From: UMGS946 sp048421225
GTDB lineage: Bacteria; Bacillota; Clostridia; Christensenellales; CAG-138
DNA length: 24,082 nucleotides
NCBI GenBank assembly: GCA_048421225.1
Contig: DBFNRV010000051.1
Location: forward strand, 1 to 24,082
Direction of reading: 5' to 3'
In this document: piece after piece, positions 1 to 7,120 of the stretch
How positions within the stretch are numbered: the stretch's first letter is position 1
How the letters are laid out: every line of letters begins with the position of its first letter
Position numbers and translations under genes: made by a program
The notes under the pieces: model-generated
Database searches by the model: none
Seen by the model: only the letters and a program-made list of their open reading frames with translations
Told to the model about the DNA's origin: nothing

Positions 1-15
1 TACTCGCTCTCCGAT

Positions 16-43
16 TTCGATGCACAGCTAGCTGTGCATCGAA
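16..43. repeat. Perfect 28-bp palindrome
   Basis: Two 14-nt arms (left arm TTCGATGCACAGCT) meet with no spacer, so the site is either a perfect inverted repeat for a dimeric protein or a cruciform. There is no T-tract on either side, so it is not an intrinsic terminator. It lies within 50 bases of the left edge, so a fold-back assembly artefact is possible. Confidence 0.7.
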
Positions 44-74
44 GAGCCTCCAATAACCGTCCTATGCGTCCTTT

Positions 75-116
75 ACAGTATAGCTCACCTAATGCTTTCC
101 TTCGTGCCTATACTGT
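75..116. repeat. Inverted repeat upstream of the acetyltransferase gene
   Basis: ACAGTATAG (75-83) is the exact reverse complement of CTATACTGT (108-116), with 24 nt between and a few further inner pairs (CAC/GTG). A TTGACA hexamer follows at 126-131, but no good -10 box is seen at normal spacing. The repeat could be an operator or a transcript hairpin; its role is unknown. Confidence 0.5.
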
Positions 117-200
117 CCAACATGTTTGACAAACCTACAGCTTTACATACGCGCGTTTTGGCTGTATCATTGATTTTACAATAAACTACCGGAGGATGTC

Positions 201-662
201 ATGTTCATAGCAAAATGGAAGATGGGGCTTGTGGATTTTGAAGGGGTGCGGGCCGTTCGCGAGGAGGTGTTCGTCGCCGAGCAGGGCGTGCCGTATGACG
301 AGGAATTCGACAGCTTCGACGGCATATCGTTCCATCTGTATATTACCACGGAGGAAGGCGCGCCCATAGCCGCGGCGCGAATCCATCCCGAAGGCAACAA
401 TACGGCAATAGGCCGCATAGCGGTATTAAAGCAATTCAGAAATGCCGGCTATGAGGAATTCGCGCTCCGCATGCTGCTATTTAAGGCCCAAAACCTGGCG
501 GGAGAGAGGATAACTACTATTGCGCCGGCATCCAGCAGGGAACTGTATGAGCGGTTTGGTTTTCGTGCGGACGGCGCGCCCGGGTTTACGCGGGGTCCTG
601 AGTATATACGGCTAACCGTAGGCAAAGATGATATAACGTGGTTCAGCCAATGCCGGCACTGA
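201..662 (+). CDS. GNAT family N-acetyltransferase (YjcF/ElaA-like)
   Basis: This 153-residue protein is a stand-alone GNAT domain, predicted to move an acetyl group from acetyl-CoA to an unidentified amine in the cytoplasm. The N-terminal stretch VREEVFVAEQGVPYDEEFD is typical of the YjcF/ElaA-like subgroup. The middle strand IGRIAV and the following FRNAGYEEFAL helix occupy the acetyl-CoA site; the usual Gly-x-Gly/Ala turn is degenerate here. The C-terminal ELYERFGF motif is a GNAT hallmark. The ATG is preceded by GGAGG with normal spacing. It has no partner on the same strand and an inverted-repeat-rich leader. The substrate cannot be inferred. Confidence 0.85.
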   Translation: MFIAKWKMGLVDFEGVRAVREEVFVAEQGVPYDEEFDSFDGISFHLYITTEEGAPIAAARIHPEGNNTAIGRIAVLKQFRNAGYEEFALRMLLFKAQNLAGERITTIAPASSRELYERFGFRADGAPGFTRGPEYIRLTVGKDDITWFSQCRH

Positions 663-826
663 CGGGCTTAACCGCCCGACGGCGGAAAGAAGAATAAACC
701 TGTATGCGGAAAAGAACCGTCCGCCTGCCGCGTAAGGCTTACACGCTTTTAAGCCCAAAGCCCGCTAAAAAACCAGCCGCCATCTGATAAGGTCAGCCCT
801 GGCGCTTATGATCTAAAAAAACGAAA

Positions 827-862
827 AAGGCGGCGGCGCCTTTTTTTCGGCGCCGCCGCCTT
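827..862 (-). terminator. Strong intrinsic terminator (minus strand)
   Basis: A perfect 14-bp GC-rich stem (827-840 with 849-862) has an 8-nt loop. Read on the minus strand it is followed by a broken U-tract (TTTTTCGTTTTTTT). It lies just downstream of the Usp/LOG pair and ends that operon. On the plus strand no T-tract follows, so it does not clearly serve the acetyltransferase gene. Confidence 0.88.
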
Positions 863-880
863 AAGTCTCGCTTAGAGCCC

Positions 881-1252
881 TTATCCCACAACGTCGAATT
901 CAATCTCCGGAAGCCGCCTTTGCAGGCGCGCTACAATGGTATCTCCCGATTCATGGGGCGCGCCCATAATGATCAGCTCCACCCCGTTTTCATTGGCGTA
1001 ATCGACGAGCGCGTCCTCAACGTCGTCGGTGCGGAGCATGGTAAGATCGCCTCCTGCCAGCTGGGCGGCGGTAAAAAGATATTCTATGGCGTCGGATTCG
1101 TCTTCGCTGTTTAAAAAGCGCCTTCCCGTCTGCACACAGTGAACCACATGCAGCTTGGAATCCTCACCCCTGCGCGCAACGCCCTTGCTTATCAGCCGGT
1201 CGCACGCCCGCTGTCCTGTAACGCAGACCATTATATCATGTGTCTTTTTCAT
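881..1252 (-). CDS. Universal stress protein (UspA-like domain)
   Basis: This 123-residue protein resembles the single Usp domain found in KdpD and in small stand-alone Usp proteins. It opens with a beta strand and turn (DIMVCVTGQRACDRLI), then LHVVHCVQTG, and ends with the strand VELIIMGAPHESGD followed by a basic helix. The ATP-binding G-2x-G-9x-G(S/T) motif of classical UspA is not clearly present, so nucleotide binding is doubtful. Its ATG overlaps the 3' end of the LOG-family gene by 17 nt, which suggests translational coupling, and a strong terminator follows. The exact role is unknown; a signalling or stress function is inferred from the family only. Confidence 0.75.
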   Translation of the reverse strand: MKKTHDIMVCVTGQRACDRLISKGVARRGEDSKLHVVHCVQTGRRFLNSEDESDAIEYLFTAAQLAGGDLTMLRTDDVEDALVDYANENGVELIIMGAPHESGDTIVARLQRRLPEIEFDVVG

Positions 1253-1835
1253 TGCTTCTCAGTGCTTCCTCTAATTTGTCCGGCATTTCCACCGTAACGT
1301 ACTCCTGCGCCAGCTCAATTGCCTCAAGTGGATTGCTGGCCACTGAAAACAGCTTTAGATACCGCTTATTGGTGAACCCGTCGGATACGCAGGCGTCAAG
1401 CTGAACAAGCAGCGGCCCAAAAAAACCGTTTATATTTAATATTATTATGGGAGCGTCAATATAGCCCAGCTGCTTCAGCGTTAATACCTCCAAAAGCTCC
1501 TCAATGGTTCCGAAACCTCCAGGCAGCGCTATATATCCATACGAAAGCTTCTCCATCGTCGCCTTGCGCTCGTGCATATCCCTGACCACAATGAGCTCAG
1601 AGCACAGCTCGGACGCTATCCCCGGCCTGTTGAGTCTCTCGGGTATTACGCCTATTATACGTCCGCCCGAAGCATACGCACCCTCGGCCGCAGCGCCCAT
1701 AAGGCCCACAGCGCCGCCGCCAAATACCATGCCCCACCCATTTTCGGCAAGCAGGGCGCCCACCTCGCAGGCGGCCTCCTTATAGCTCTGGGGGATATTC
1801 CCGCTCGACGCGCCAAATACGCATATATTGCCCAT
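1236..1835 (-). CDS. LOG family protein (TIGR00730 Rossmann fold)
   Basis: Predicted cytokinin-riboside 5'-monophosphate phosphoribohydrolase/LOG-type enzyme, which cleaves the N-glycosidic bond of nucleoside 5'-monophosphates. The 199-residue length fits the family. The signature PGGFGTIEE, the N-terminal ICVFGASSG and the GGGAVGLMG loop are all intact. The open frame extends further upstream, but the ATG at 1835 is chosen because GGGAGG lies 7 nt before it and MGNICVFG is the normal family N-terminus. It is first of two genes and overlaps the Usp gene. In bacteria the in vivo substrate is usually unknown, and some members act as nucleotide housekeeping enzymes. Confidence 0.87.
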   Translation of the reverse strand: MGNICVFGASSGNIPQSYKEAACEVGALLAENGWGMVFGGGAVGLMGAAAEGAYASGGRIIGVIPERLNRPGIASELCSELIVVRDMHERKATMEKLSYGYIALPGGFGTIEELLEVLTLKQLGYIDAPIIILNINGFFGPLLVQLDACVSDGFTNKRYLKLFSVASNPLEAIELAQEYVTVEMPDKLEEALRSNEKDT

Positions 1836-2204
1836 ATGAGCGCCTCCCTTATCCTTTTTTACATTCACCATTATACCATCATACGCCCAATATTTTGAAT
1901 AGACTAATTGTGACATTTGTTGAAACTTAACGGGAATAAGGAATGCATAAAAATGGAAATACCGCTGTAATTAAGGAATATTCATTCCGTGTATATAAAC
2001 TTGGGGCGGCGGCCCGTGCCGGCGGGCCGCCGGACTTGAAGTCACAGCATTGGCGTCGCTGTAACTTTATTACATATGTTTCTTAACATTTACATGTGCC
2101 GATTCCTATTCACCGCCCGCGCTGCCGTATGCTTTCCCCCCTTCAAAGATATCGGTCCGTATGTGAATATTTCGCCGCCGCCCATTAAACCCATTTTTTC
2201 CGCG
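1836..2204. other. Non-coding stretch with a GC-rich hairpin
   Basis: No convincing gene is seen. It contains the leader of the LOG gene (start-proximal side) and the 3' flank of the SpoIIE-like gene. The only strong structure is a perfect 10-bp stem at 2007-2016/2023-2032 with a 6-nt loop. No clean U-tract follows it on either strand, although the minus strand has a short AAGTTTATATA. It may be a weak terminator for the SpoIIE-like gene. Confidence 0.5.
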
Positions 2205-3956
2205 TCAGCTTACCCTTGCAACCATTACGCTCATATCGTCGTCCTCTCCGCACTCCCTCGCGGCGCAGAGCACCGCCTCGGCGGCGTCCGTGGCGGTGTT
2301 CGCCGAGCAAACCCTCTCGGCAAGCGTGGCTATCAGGCCCGAGCCAAGGGCGTCCGCCGTTCCGTCGCTCATGAGTACAATCGTATCGCCGCGTTTTAGG
2401 TTTACCGAATGCACCGCCGGCGAAGCCTGCTCCAGTATCCCGGCAGGCAGCGCTTCCGAATAGAGGGTATGCACCTTGCCCGACCGTATCACATAGCTGG
2501 GCGGAGCTCCGAACTTAACGAATTTGGCTCCCGCGCTCAATCTGTCGAACACCATTGCGTCAAGTGTCGCGTACATATCCCCGCCTGAGTTGTATGCCAT
2601 TAAAATTCTGTTAAGGCATTCCAGCGCCTCGTCAAGTTCGAAGCCCACCGACAGCAGGCGCGTAAGCAGCTCCGTTGCGGCGCTGCTTTCCGAGCGTGCC
2701 TGCGTGCCTGTGCCCATCCCGTCGCTGATCATCATGAGAATCGAGCTGTCAAGCTCCTTTACGGCCATGCTGTCGCCCGTTTCCTCACTCCCAAATTTCG
2801 CGCAGCCCGCGGCGCCTACCTGTATGTCAAAATTGTAGTAGCGCCGGCGCTCGCCTTCCGCCATGCGCCTCAATACGGCCGACACCGAAGCAAGCTGCCT
2901 GCGCGCGAAGCCGATCGCCTCTTTGTCGGGCGAAACGGCCTCCTTCTCCTCGTACAGTCTTATAAGCTGTTCTATCACCTCCGCAGTCATGTAAAGACGG
3001 TCCCGCATGTCCTCAAGCGTCTTCTGGGCCTTTCTTCCGGCCCTGTCCTCGTCGCGCATGCGTAAGAAATTGAGCCACCTGTGCGGCACTGCCAAAAACA
3101 TTACGGCCGCGATGGCCGTTTCAAAGATGCCGATAGCACCTTCCGAACCCAAATATGCCGCCGCGCTGAAGGCCGAGATGACAAACCCGCTCGCCACGGC
3201 CATGCGGTTAAACCCATTGAGCGCTCCCCCGCACAGCGTACACAGCGCAAGCGTGCCCATCAACGCCAGGCCGTCGCCGGCTATCGCCCTTCCCGCGCCC
3301 AGCGCTACGGCCGCGACCACCGCCGCTATGCCGTTGCCCTGAGCCGCGCAGAGCGCCGCAAACGCCGCAAATACCACGCCGAACCGAACGCCGCCCGCAG
3401 CGGCGTCGTTAAACGAAGCGGCAAGCATCATAAGCAGGGCGCATACCGCCGCCTTTTGAAGCGAACCTATGGAATAGCGCTTAAGCGCGCGGAACACGGC
3501 CCTGTCGGCCTGAGCCAGCACCGCGGCGGACGCCGCGGTAAGCGCTATATCAAGCGTGGCGGTGAATGCGACCGCGGTGCTTGTAAAGCTGAATATGGAC
3601 ATCATAAACAGCTTTGCCACACAGATGAGCATGAGCTTGTCCGTTCGGGTAAGGCTTTTTTTCAGCGCTTTTAGGGCCATGCCCAGCAGCGGATACAGCG
3701 CCATGGCGCACGCGGCGGACCAATGCGCCGTAATGACCGAGCCGGTCAATGCGCCGGCAAGCGCGGCCGGAAAATGCCCCGTTCTTTTAGAAAACCATGC
3801 CGCCGCCACTGCCGCCGCGCCAAAGGGCGCCAGGCCGTTTTCGCCCGCGCAGGCCAAAAGCATTGAAACCAGGAAATAAACCGAGCACTCAATGTAGGTG
3901 CTGCTGCATATATATGGCACGAGCTTTTCTTTTAGCCTTGCAACGGTTTCAGCCAT
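2205..3956 (-). CDS. spoIIE: Stage II sporulation protein E (membrane PP2C phosphatase)
   Basis: SpoIIE dephosphorylates the anti-anti-sigma factor SpoIIAA at the asymmetric septum and so activates sigma-F in the forespore. Residues about 20-295 are a run of hydrophobic segments (roughly ten helices). Residues 300-375 are a charged helical linker, and 385-583 are a PP2C domain. Metal-site residues are visible: GDS at 394, SDGMGTG with Asp412, MSDG with Asp531 and DDD at 572-574. Bacillus subtilis SpoIIE is about 830 residues; this one has 583 because the central regulatory part is much shorter. The ATG follows GAAGAGG. It is transcribed alone. Another SpoIIE-like phosphatase is possible, but the multi-pass membrane half plus PP2C favours SpoIIE. 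Confidence 0.87.
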   Translation of the reverse strand: MAETVARLKEKLVPYICSSTYIECSVYFLVSMLLACAGENGLAPFGAAAVAAAWFSKRTGHFPAALAGALTGSVITAHWSAACAMALYPLLGMALKALKKSLTRTDKLMLICVAKLFMMSIFSFTSTAVAFTATLDIALTAASAAVLAQADRAVFRALKRYSIGSLQKAAVCALLMMLAASFNDAAAGGVRFGVVFAAFAALCAAQGNGIAAVVAAVALGAGRAIAGDGLALMGTLALCTLCGGALNGFNRMAVASGFVISAFSAAAYLGSEGAIGIFETAIAAVMFLAVPHRWLNFLRMRDEDRAGRKAQKTLEDMRDRLYMTAEVIEQLIRLYEEKEAVSPDKEAIGFARRQLASVSAVLRRMAEGERRRYYNFDIQVGAAGCAKFGSEETGDSMAVKELDSSILMMISDGMGTGTQARSESSAATELLTRLLSVGFELDEALECLNRILMAYNSGGDMYATLDAMVFDRLSAGAKFVKFGAPPSYVIRSGKVHTLYSEALPAGILEQASPAVHSVNLKRGDTIVLMSDGTADALGSGLIATLAERVCSANTATDAAEAVLCAARECGEDDDMSVMVARVS

Positions 3957-4305
3957 AAAATCGCCTCTTCATCAGTATGTATATACATATGTTACATCCA
4001 TGGGTATGCGCAGGATGTCGTGATTGCGCCGGGCCTGCTGTCGATGTTTGGGAAACGGCGTGTTTCGTGCGACAAGGGCCGCAGGAAGCCATGAAGGATT
4101 GTCGGAGGTTATGCTGGATTTGCGGTTATGGGGAGGGGCGTACATGTTTTAATAGTTATTTATGTAACTTTGATGTGTTGTTGACTTATATACCTCTGAT
4201 GCTATAATGGTATTGCTTAAGCTTATCGGTTAATGCTTGTTATATTTGAGGTGAGTTAAAATAGCGGCTCTCATAATAATAAAAATCTATAAGGATGGTG
4301 ATTAG
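3957..4305. other. Divergent intergenic region spoIIE / subtilase
   Basis: No convincing gene is seen. Close to the spoIIE start there is a perfect 14-bp AT-rich palindrome (TATGTATATACATA, 3976-3989), which could be part of its control region. The right end holds the subtilase promoter at 4181-4208 and about 95 nt of leader. Confidence 0.5.
4181..4208 (+). promoter_or_regulatory. Sigma-A-type promoter of the subtilase operon
   Basis: TTGACT (4181-4186), a 16-nt spacer and a perfect TATAAT (4203-4208) lie about 95 nt before the GTG start at 4306. This is a near-consensus housekeeping promoter, so the operon is probably expressed in growing cells unless repressed. Confidence 0.75.
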
Positions 4306-5196
4306 GTGCGTTTTAAAAAAATACTCTTAATTCTGTTTGTCTTGATTCTTATTCTTACTTCATGTCAAAAGCCCCCTGAAGGCAACCATAGGCTGCAGTG
4401 GTGGCTTACGGACATTGGCTGGGATGAAGGGGATAGAGTCCCAGCAATAAACGGTGAAGGCGTCGTCATTGCCGTTATAGATTCCGGTATTGACGCTACA
4501 CATCCGGATCTTGAGGGAAGAATAATTGAAGAACACCGCGTTGACGGTATTGGATACGCCGTTAATTACGAGCACGGTACCGCTGTCGCCGGCATAATCT
4601 GTGCTAAGCCCAGCAATAAGGAAGGCGTGCTTGGAGTAGCCACGGGGGCAAAGATCATTTCCATAGACATAAGCGACGAGCCAACCACTGATGCGGAAAA
4701 GCTTATTGAGGGAATAGAGTACGCCGTCTCAAAGGATGTCGACATAATAAACATCAGCGAGGGCATCGCTGAGGAAAACCCTGAGTTGAAGGCAGCAATA
4801 GACAGGGCGTATGAAGAGGGTATAATAATAGTAGCGGCATCGGGCAACGATATAAGCGGCGAAATCTTATATCCGGCCAAATATGAGCATGTCCTGTCCG
4901 TTAATTCTTATGCGCCAGACGGGCAAAGGCCGTTTGGTAGTGATGGGAAGTCAGTTTATCTTCCGGGGGGCGACATTGTGACCACGCATTCGTCAGTATA
5001 CGTTCCCCGAAAATATATAAGCTATACGGGTACTTCCGTTTCCTCCCCTATCCTGACAGGCGTGATAGCGCTGGTGCTTCAGCAGGCCCCAAACGTCACA
5101 AGAGAGGATATTTATGGATATTTCACGGATTACTCAAGAGAATTTAAAGTCAATACCATACTATCCCACTTTAGTGAAATCAATAATACTAAATGA
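4306..5196 (+). CDS. S8 family serine peptidase, predicted lipoprotein
   Basis: A 296-residue subtilisin-like protease. Residues 1-19 form a signal peptide ending in a lipobox (LTSC, Cys20), so it is probably lipid-anchored on the outer face of the membrane. The catalytic triad is intact: Asp59 in VIDSGID, His90 in HGTAVAG and Ser244 in GTSVSSP; Asn181 supplies the oxyanion hole. There is almost no room for a propeptide between Cys20 and the catalytic core. The GTG start is supported by AAGGATGG 7 nt upstream; no better start is nearby. The gene is visibly more AT-rich than its neighbours. It is followed 25 nt later by a secreted protein, implying an operon. The target is unknown. Confidence 0.92.
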   Translation: MRFKKILLILFVLILILTSCQKPPEGNHRLQWWLTDIGWDEGDRVPAINGEGVVIAVIDSGIDATHPDLEGRIIEEHRVDGIGYAVNYEHGTAVAGIICAKPSNKEGVLGVATGAKIISIDISDEPTTDAEKLIEGIEYAVSKDVDIINISEGIAEENPELKAAIDRAYEEGIIIVAASGNDISGEILYPAKYEHVLSVNSYAPDGQRPFGSDGKSVYLPGGDIVTTHSSVYVPRKYISYTGTSVSSPILTGVIALVLQQAPNVTREDIYGYFTDYSREFKVNTILSHFSEINNTK

Positions 5197-5221
5197 AGGT
5201 TAATTTCAGGAAGGAGATTAT

Positions 5222-5767
5222 ATGAAAAAATTCTTATCAATCCTATTGACAGCGGTTCTTATGTTTACAATGGTTTCAGCGGCGCATCCGGCAGCGGAAG
5301 ACGAGACCACCGACATACAACGGCCAGACCAGCTATGCTTTGTTAAATCGGACGCGGGGGAGGAGAAGCTGTACGTCAGCATTTCCGACTTTAACTCGGC
5401 TTCAAAGCTAACCTCCTATCAGCCGTACGATCTGATCTACGCCTACTATGATACGCTGAAGACCGTTGACAGCTCAAAGCTAATACAGCTGATGGATAAT
5501 GGAAGCGTGATATGCGTCAGGGGCAATATGAGCGCTGCGGATCTGTATGACAGCCTTGGCATCCCCTTTGACGGCGGCGAAACCTTTGTAAGCGGGGTTA
5601 CGGTATCCGGCATGTTCCTCTATAACCAGAGCGGCAACTATTATTACGGGCTTATATGCGACACTGAGCTGGCTGAAGGGTTTGAGGGAGAGGATTCCGA
5701 AGCCCTGGACGCGGAACATGAGCCTGTTTTGACCTTTAGCGGCCATAAACCGGGCGCACTGTCCTAA
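5222..5767 (+). CDS. Secreted protein of unknown function, operon partner of the subtilase
   Basis: 181 residues, not recognised. The N-terminus MKKFLSILLTAVLMFTMVSA is a clear signal peptide with likely cleavage near residue 20-25, giving a secreted, acidic protein of about 155 residues. No lipobox, transmembrane segment or sorting motif follows. The body looks soluble and mixed alpha/beta, with four cysteines in all. The ATG has a strong AGGAAGGAG site. It starts 25 nt after the subtilase and shares its promoter. It could be a substrate, inhibitor or chaperone of that protease, but this is inference from position only. Confidence 0.75.
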   Translation: MKKFLSILLTAVLMFTMVSAAHPAAEDETTDIQRPDQLCFVKSDAGEEKLYVSISDFNSASKLTSYQPYDLIYAYYDTLKTVDSSKLIQLMDNGSVICVRGNMSAADLYDSLGIPFDGGETFVSGVTVSGMFLYNQSGNYYYGLICDTELAEGFEGEDSEALDAEHEPVLTFSGHKPGALS

Positions 5768-5824
5768 CAAAAGCAGAGGGCGCCCGCTTTTAGCGAACGC
5801 CCCCGCATAAGGGAGGTAAACCAC

Positions 5825-5932
5825 ATGAAGACCATTTTTCGCGGTCCGTCCGGCTGTAAGTTACGCAGCGGGACGGACCGCCTGACAGGGCGGGCCGCGT
5901 CCGGCCTTGCCTTCAGATTGAGAATCCAATAA
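5825..5932 (+). CDS. Possible 35-residue cationic small protein
   Basis: A short frame (begins MKTIFRGPSG, ends FRLRIQ) starts at an ATG with an excellent GGGAGG site 8 nt upstream (5811-5816) and stops with TAA. It has eight Lys/Arg and only one acidic residue, one Cys and no hydrophobic segment. It is 57 nt after the secreted-protein gene and would be the third gene of that operon. A long RNA hairpin (5841-5881) lies inside it, so the frame could be incidental to a structured RNA. No family is recognised. Confidence 0.35.
   Translation: MKTIFRGPSGCKLRSGTDRLTGRAASGLAFRLRIQ
5841..5881. repeat. Long inverted repeat at the 3' end of the subtilase operon
   Basis: An 11-bp perfect stem (GCGGTCCGTCC, 5841-5851, with 5871-5881) continues, after one mismatch, into a 4-bp GCTG/CAGC stem. 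No U-tract follows on either strand, so it is not a textbook terminator. It lies between the convergent subtilase operon and the ATPase gene and may stabilise or attenuate a transcript. Confidence 0.6.
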
Positions 5933-5955
5933 ATTCTAAGCGCATCCGCATGCCG

Positions 5956-7014
5956 TCATTGAAATATAGCGGCCGCAAGCCCGTCAAACAGCATATCCAC
6001 CCCGTCAAAATCCATTGCGTCGATATAATACTGTTCAAGCTCATTATGAAGCTGCTTGGCGCTGCGCAATGAGTCCGTCATTCTGTCTATCATTGAGTCA
6101 AACAGCTCCTTTCCCGTTTCCGCCTGGCCCGCGTCCAAAAGCTTTGCGTATGGATCAAGCGCCGCATCCAGGTCCGCGCTGATGTCGTCGCCGTGATAGC
6201 CGTTATCGGTGGTTATAAAAAGGTTTCCGTCAATTATAAGATGGTCTGCCCTGCCCGCGTCCAGCGCACAGCGGCACCGCTCGACGTTCATGCCGTACGA
6301 CCTCGCTGTCTTTGCAAGCGAAAACAGGCATTCCGACGCGTCAACGCCCCAGGGCGTATGAATCTTCCATACTGTATCCGCGTTTACACCCGATATAAAC
6401 TTTACGTGCCCCTTTGGGGTAAACGCCGACAGGTAAAAATCCCTTACCCTTCCCGCCGGCGGCCCAAAACCGCCCCTTTCGGCAAGCCTTTGCGTAAGGT
6501 CGGCCTGCAAGCGGAGCACGCCCCTTTCGTCCATGCTGTAAGCGCCCGCGGACACCGCGCGCATCCTTTTGGCGGCGGCGGCGTAGCAGTAGGCCCTATC
6601 AAACATACGCTTTATCTCTTTTAAAAGCATATTAATCTCGTTCCTGTGCGCCGCCAGTTCGCCGCTGTCGAGATATTCGCCAAGGTTCACTATTTCGTCC
6701 GTGGCGCCTGGAACCCTTGGATCAACCGTATGTGGGGCCGTTCCGTCCATCATGGCGATTCGAAGGCGGGGCAGACACACGCCGTCGAGGCTGTCGGGAT
6801 CGCTTGAGCAGTGAAAGTACTCCACAGGCTGGCCAAGCTCCTCCGCAAAGCCTCCGATCCTGCGCATAAGGCTGCTCTTTCCAACGCCCGGCCCGCCTTT
6901 AATGATGTAGATCCTGTTAGCTTCATAAATGTTGATAATATCCGAAAAAAAGCCTACAAACCCCTCGGCCGTATTGCCGCCGGGAAACAGGTGGCGCGCC
7001 GTCCTCTTATACAT
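5956..7014 (-). CDS. PRK06851-type P-loop ATPase
   Basis: A 352-residue cytoplasmic ATP-binding protein of the PRK06851 family, common in Firmicutes and of unknown function. The N-terminal HLFPGGNTAEGF and the Walker A GPGVGKSS at residues 41-48 are family-typical, followed by EYFHCSSDPDSLDGV, a conserved family block. The rest is an ATPase-like alpha/beta fold. The open frame extends 17 codons further, but the ATG at 7014 matches the family start and has AAGGAG upstream, though with a long 11-nt spacing. It is divergent from dpaA across a short intergenic region with mirrored promoter-like motifs, so a sporulation-linked role is plausible but unproven. Confidence 0.82.
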   Translation of the reverse strand: MYKRTARHLFPGGNTAEGFVGFFSDIINIYEANRIYIIKGGPGVGKSSLMRRIGGFAEELGQPVEYFHCSSDPDSLDGVCLPRLRIAMMDGTAPHTVDPRVPGATDEIVNLGEYLDSGELAAHRNEINMLLKEIKRMFDRAYCYAAAAKRMRAVSAGAYSMDERGVLRLQADLTQRLAERGGFGPPAGRVRDFYLSAFTPKGHVKFISGVNADTVWKIHTPWGVDASECLFSLAKTARSYGMNVERCRCALDAGRADHLIIDGNLFITTDNGYHGDDISADLDAALDPYAKLLDAGQAETGKELFDSMIDRMTDSLRSAKQLHNELEQYYIDAMDFDGVDMLFDGLAAAIFQ

Positions 7015-7049
7015 GCTTAATTTTGCTCCTTGCTTGAATTCTCTTTTCC

Positions 7050-7120
7050 AGTATATGATTTGCATCTAAAAATTGCTACATACCTCACAGTGGCAATTTG
7101 CGCCCAACGCATCATATACT
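7050..7120. promoter_or_regulatory. Mirrored promoter-like motifs between the ATPase gene and dpaA
   Basis: On the plus strand GCAATTT (7093-7099), 13 nt and CATATACT (7113-7120) point to dpaA. On the minus strand GCAATTT (7076-7070), 12 nt and CATATACT (7057-7050) point to the ATPase gene. The inner halves also form an inverted repeat (7070-7079/7090-7099, 9 of 10). CATATACT is one base from the sigma-E -10 (CATACAnT) and shares CATAnnnT with the sigma-K -10 (CATAnnnTA). The assignment to a mother-cell sigma factor is inference. Confidence 0.5.

Noticed and set aside
2076..3879. Several plus-strand frames of 100-200 codons opposite spoIIE
   Set aside because: They are antisense shadows of a GC-rich gene with strong domain evidence on the minus strand.
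3957..4150. Spo0A-box-like heptamers (TGTCGAT, TGTCGCA) upstream of spoIIE
   Set aside because: Each has a mismatch to TGTCGAA, and such matches are expected by chance in a region of this size.
3977..4207. 76-codon plus-strand frame rich in cysteine
   Set aside because: No ribosome site, it overlaps the subtilase promoter including the TATAAT box, and it matches no family.
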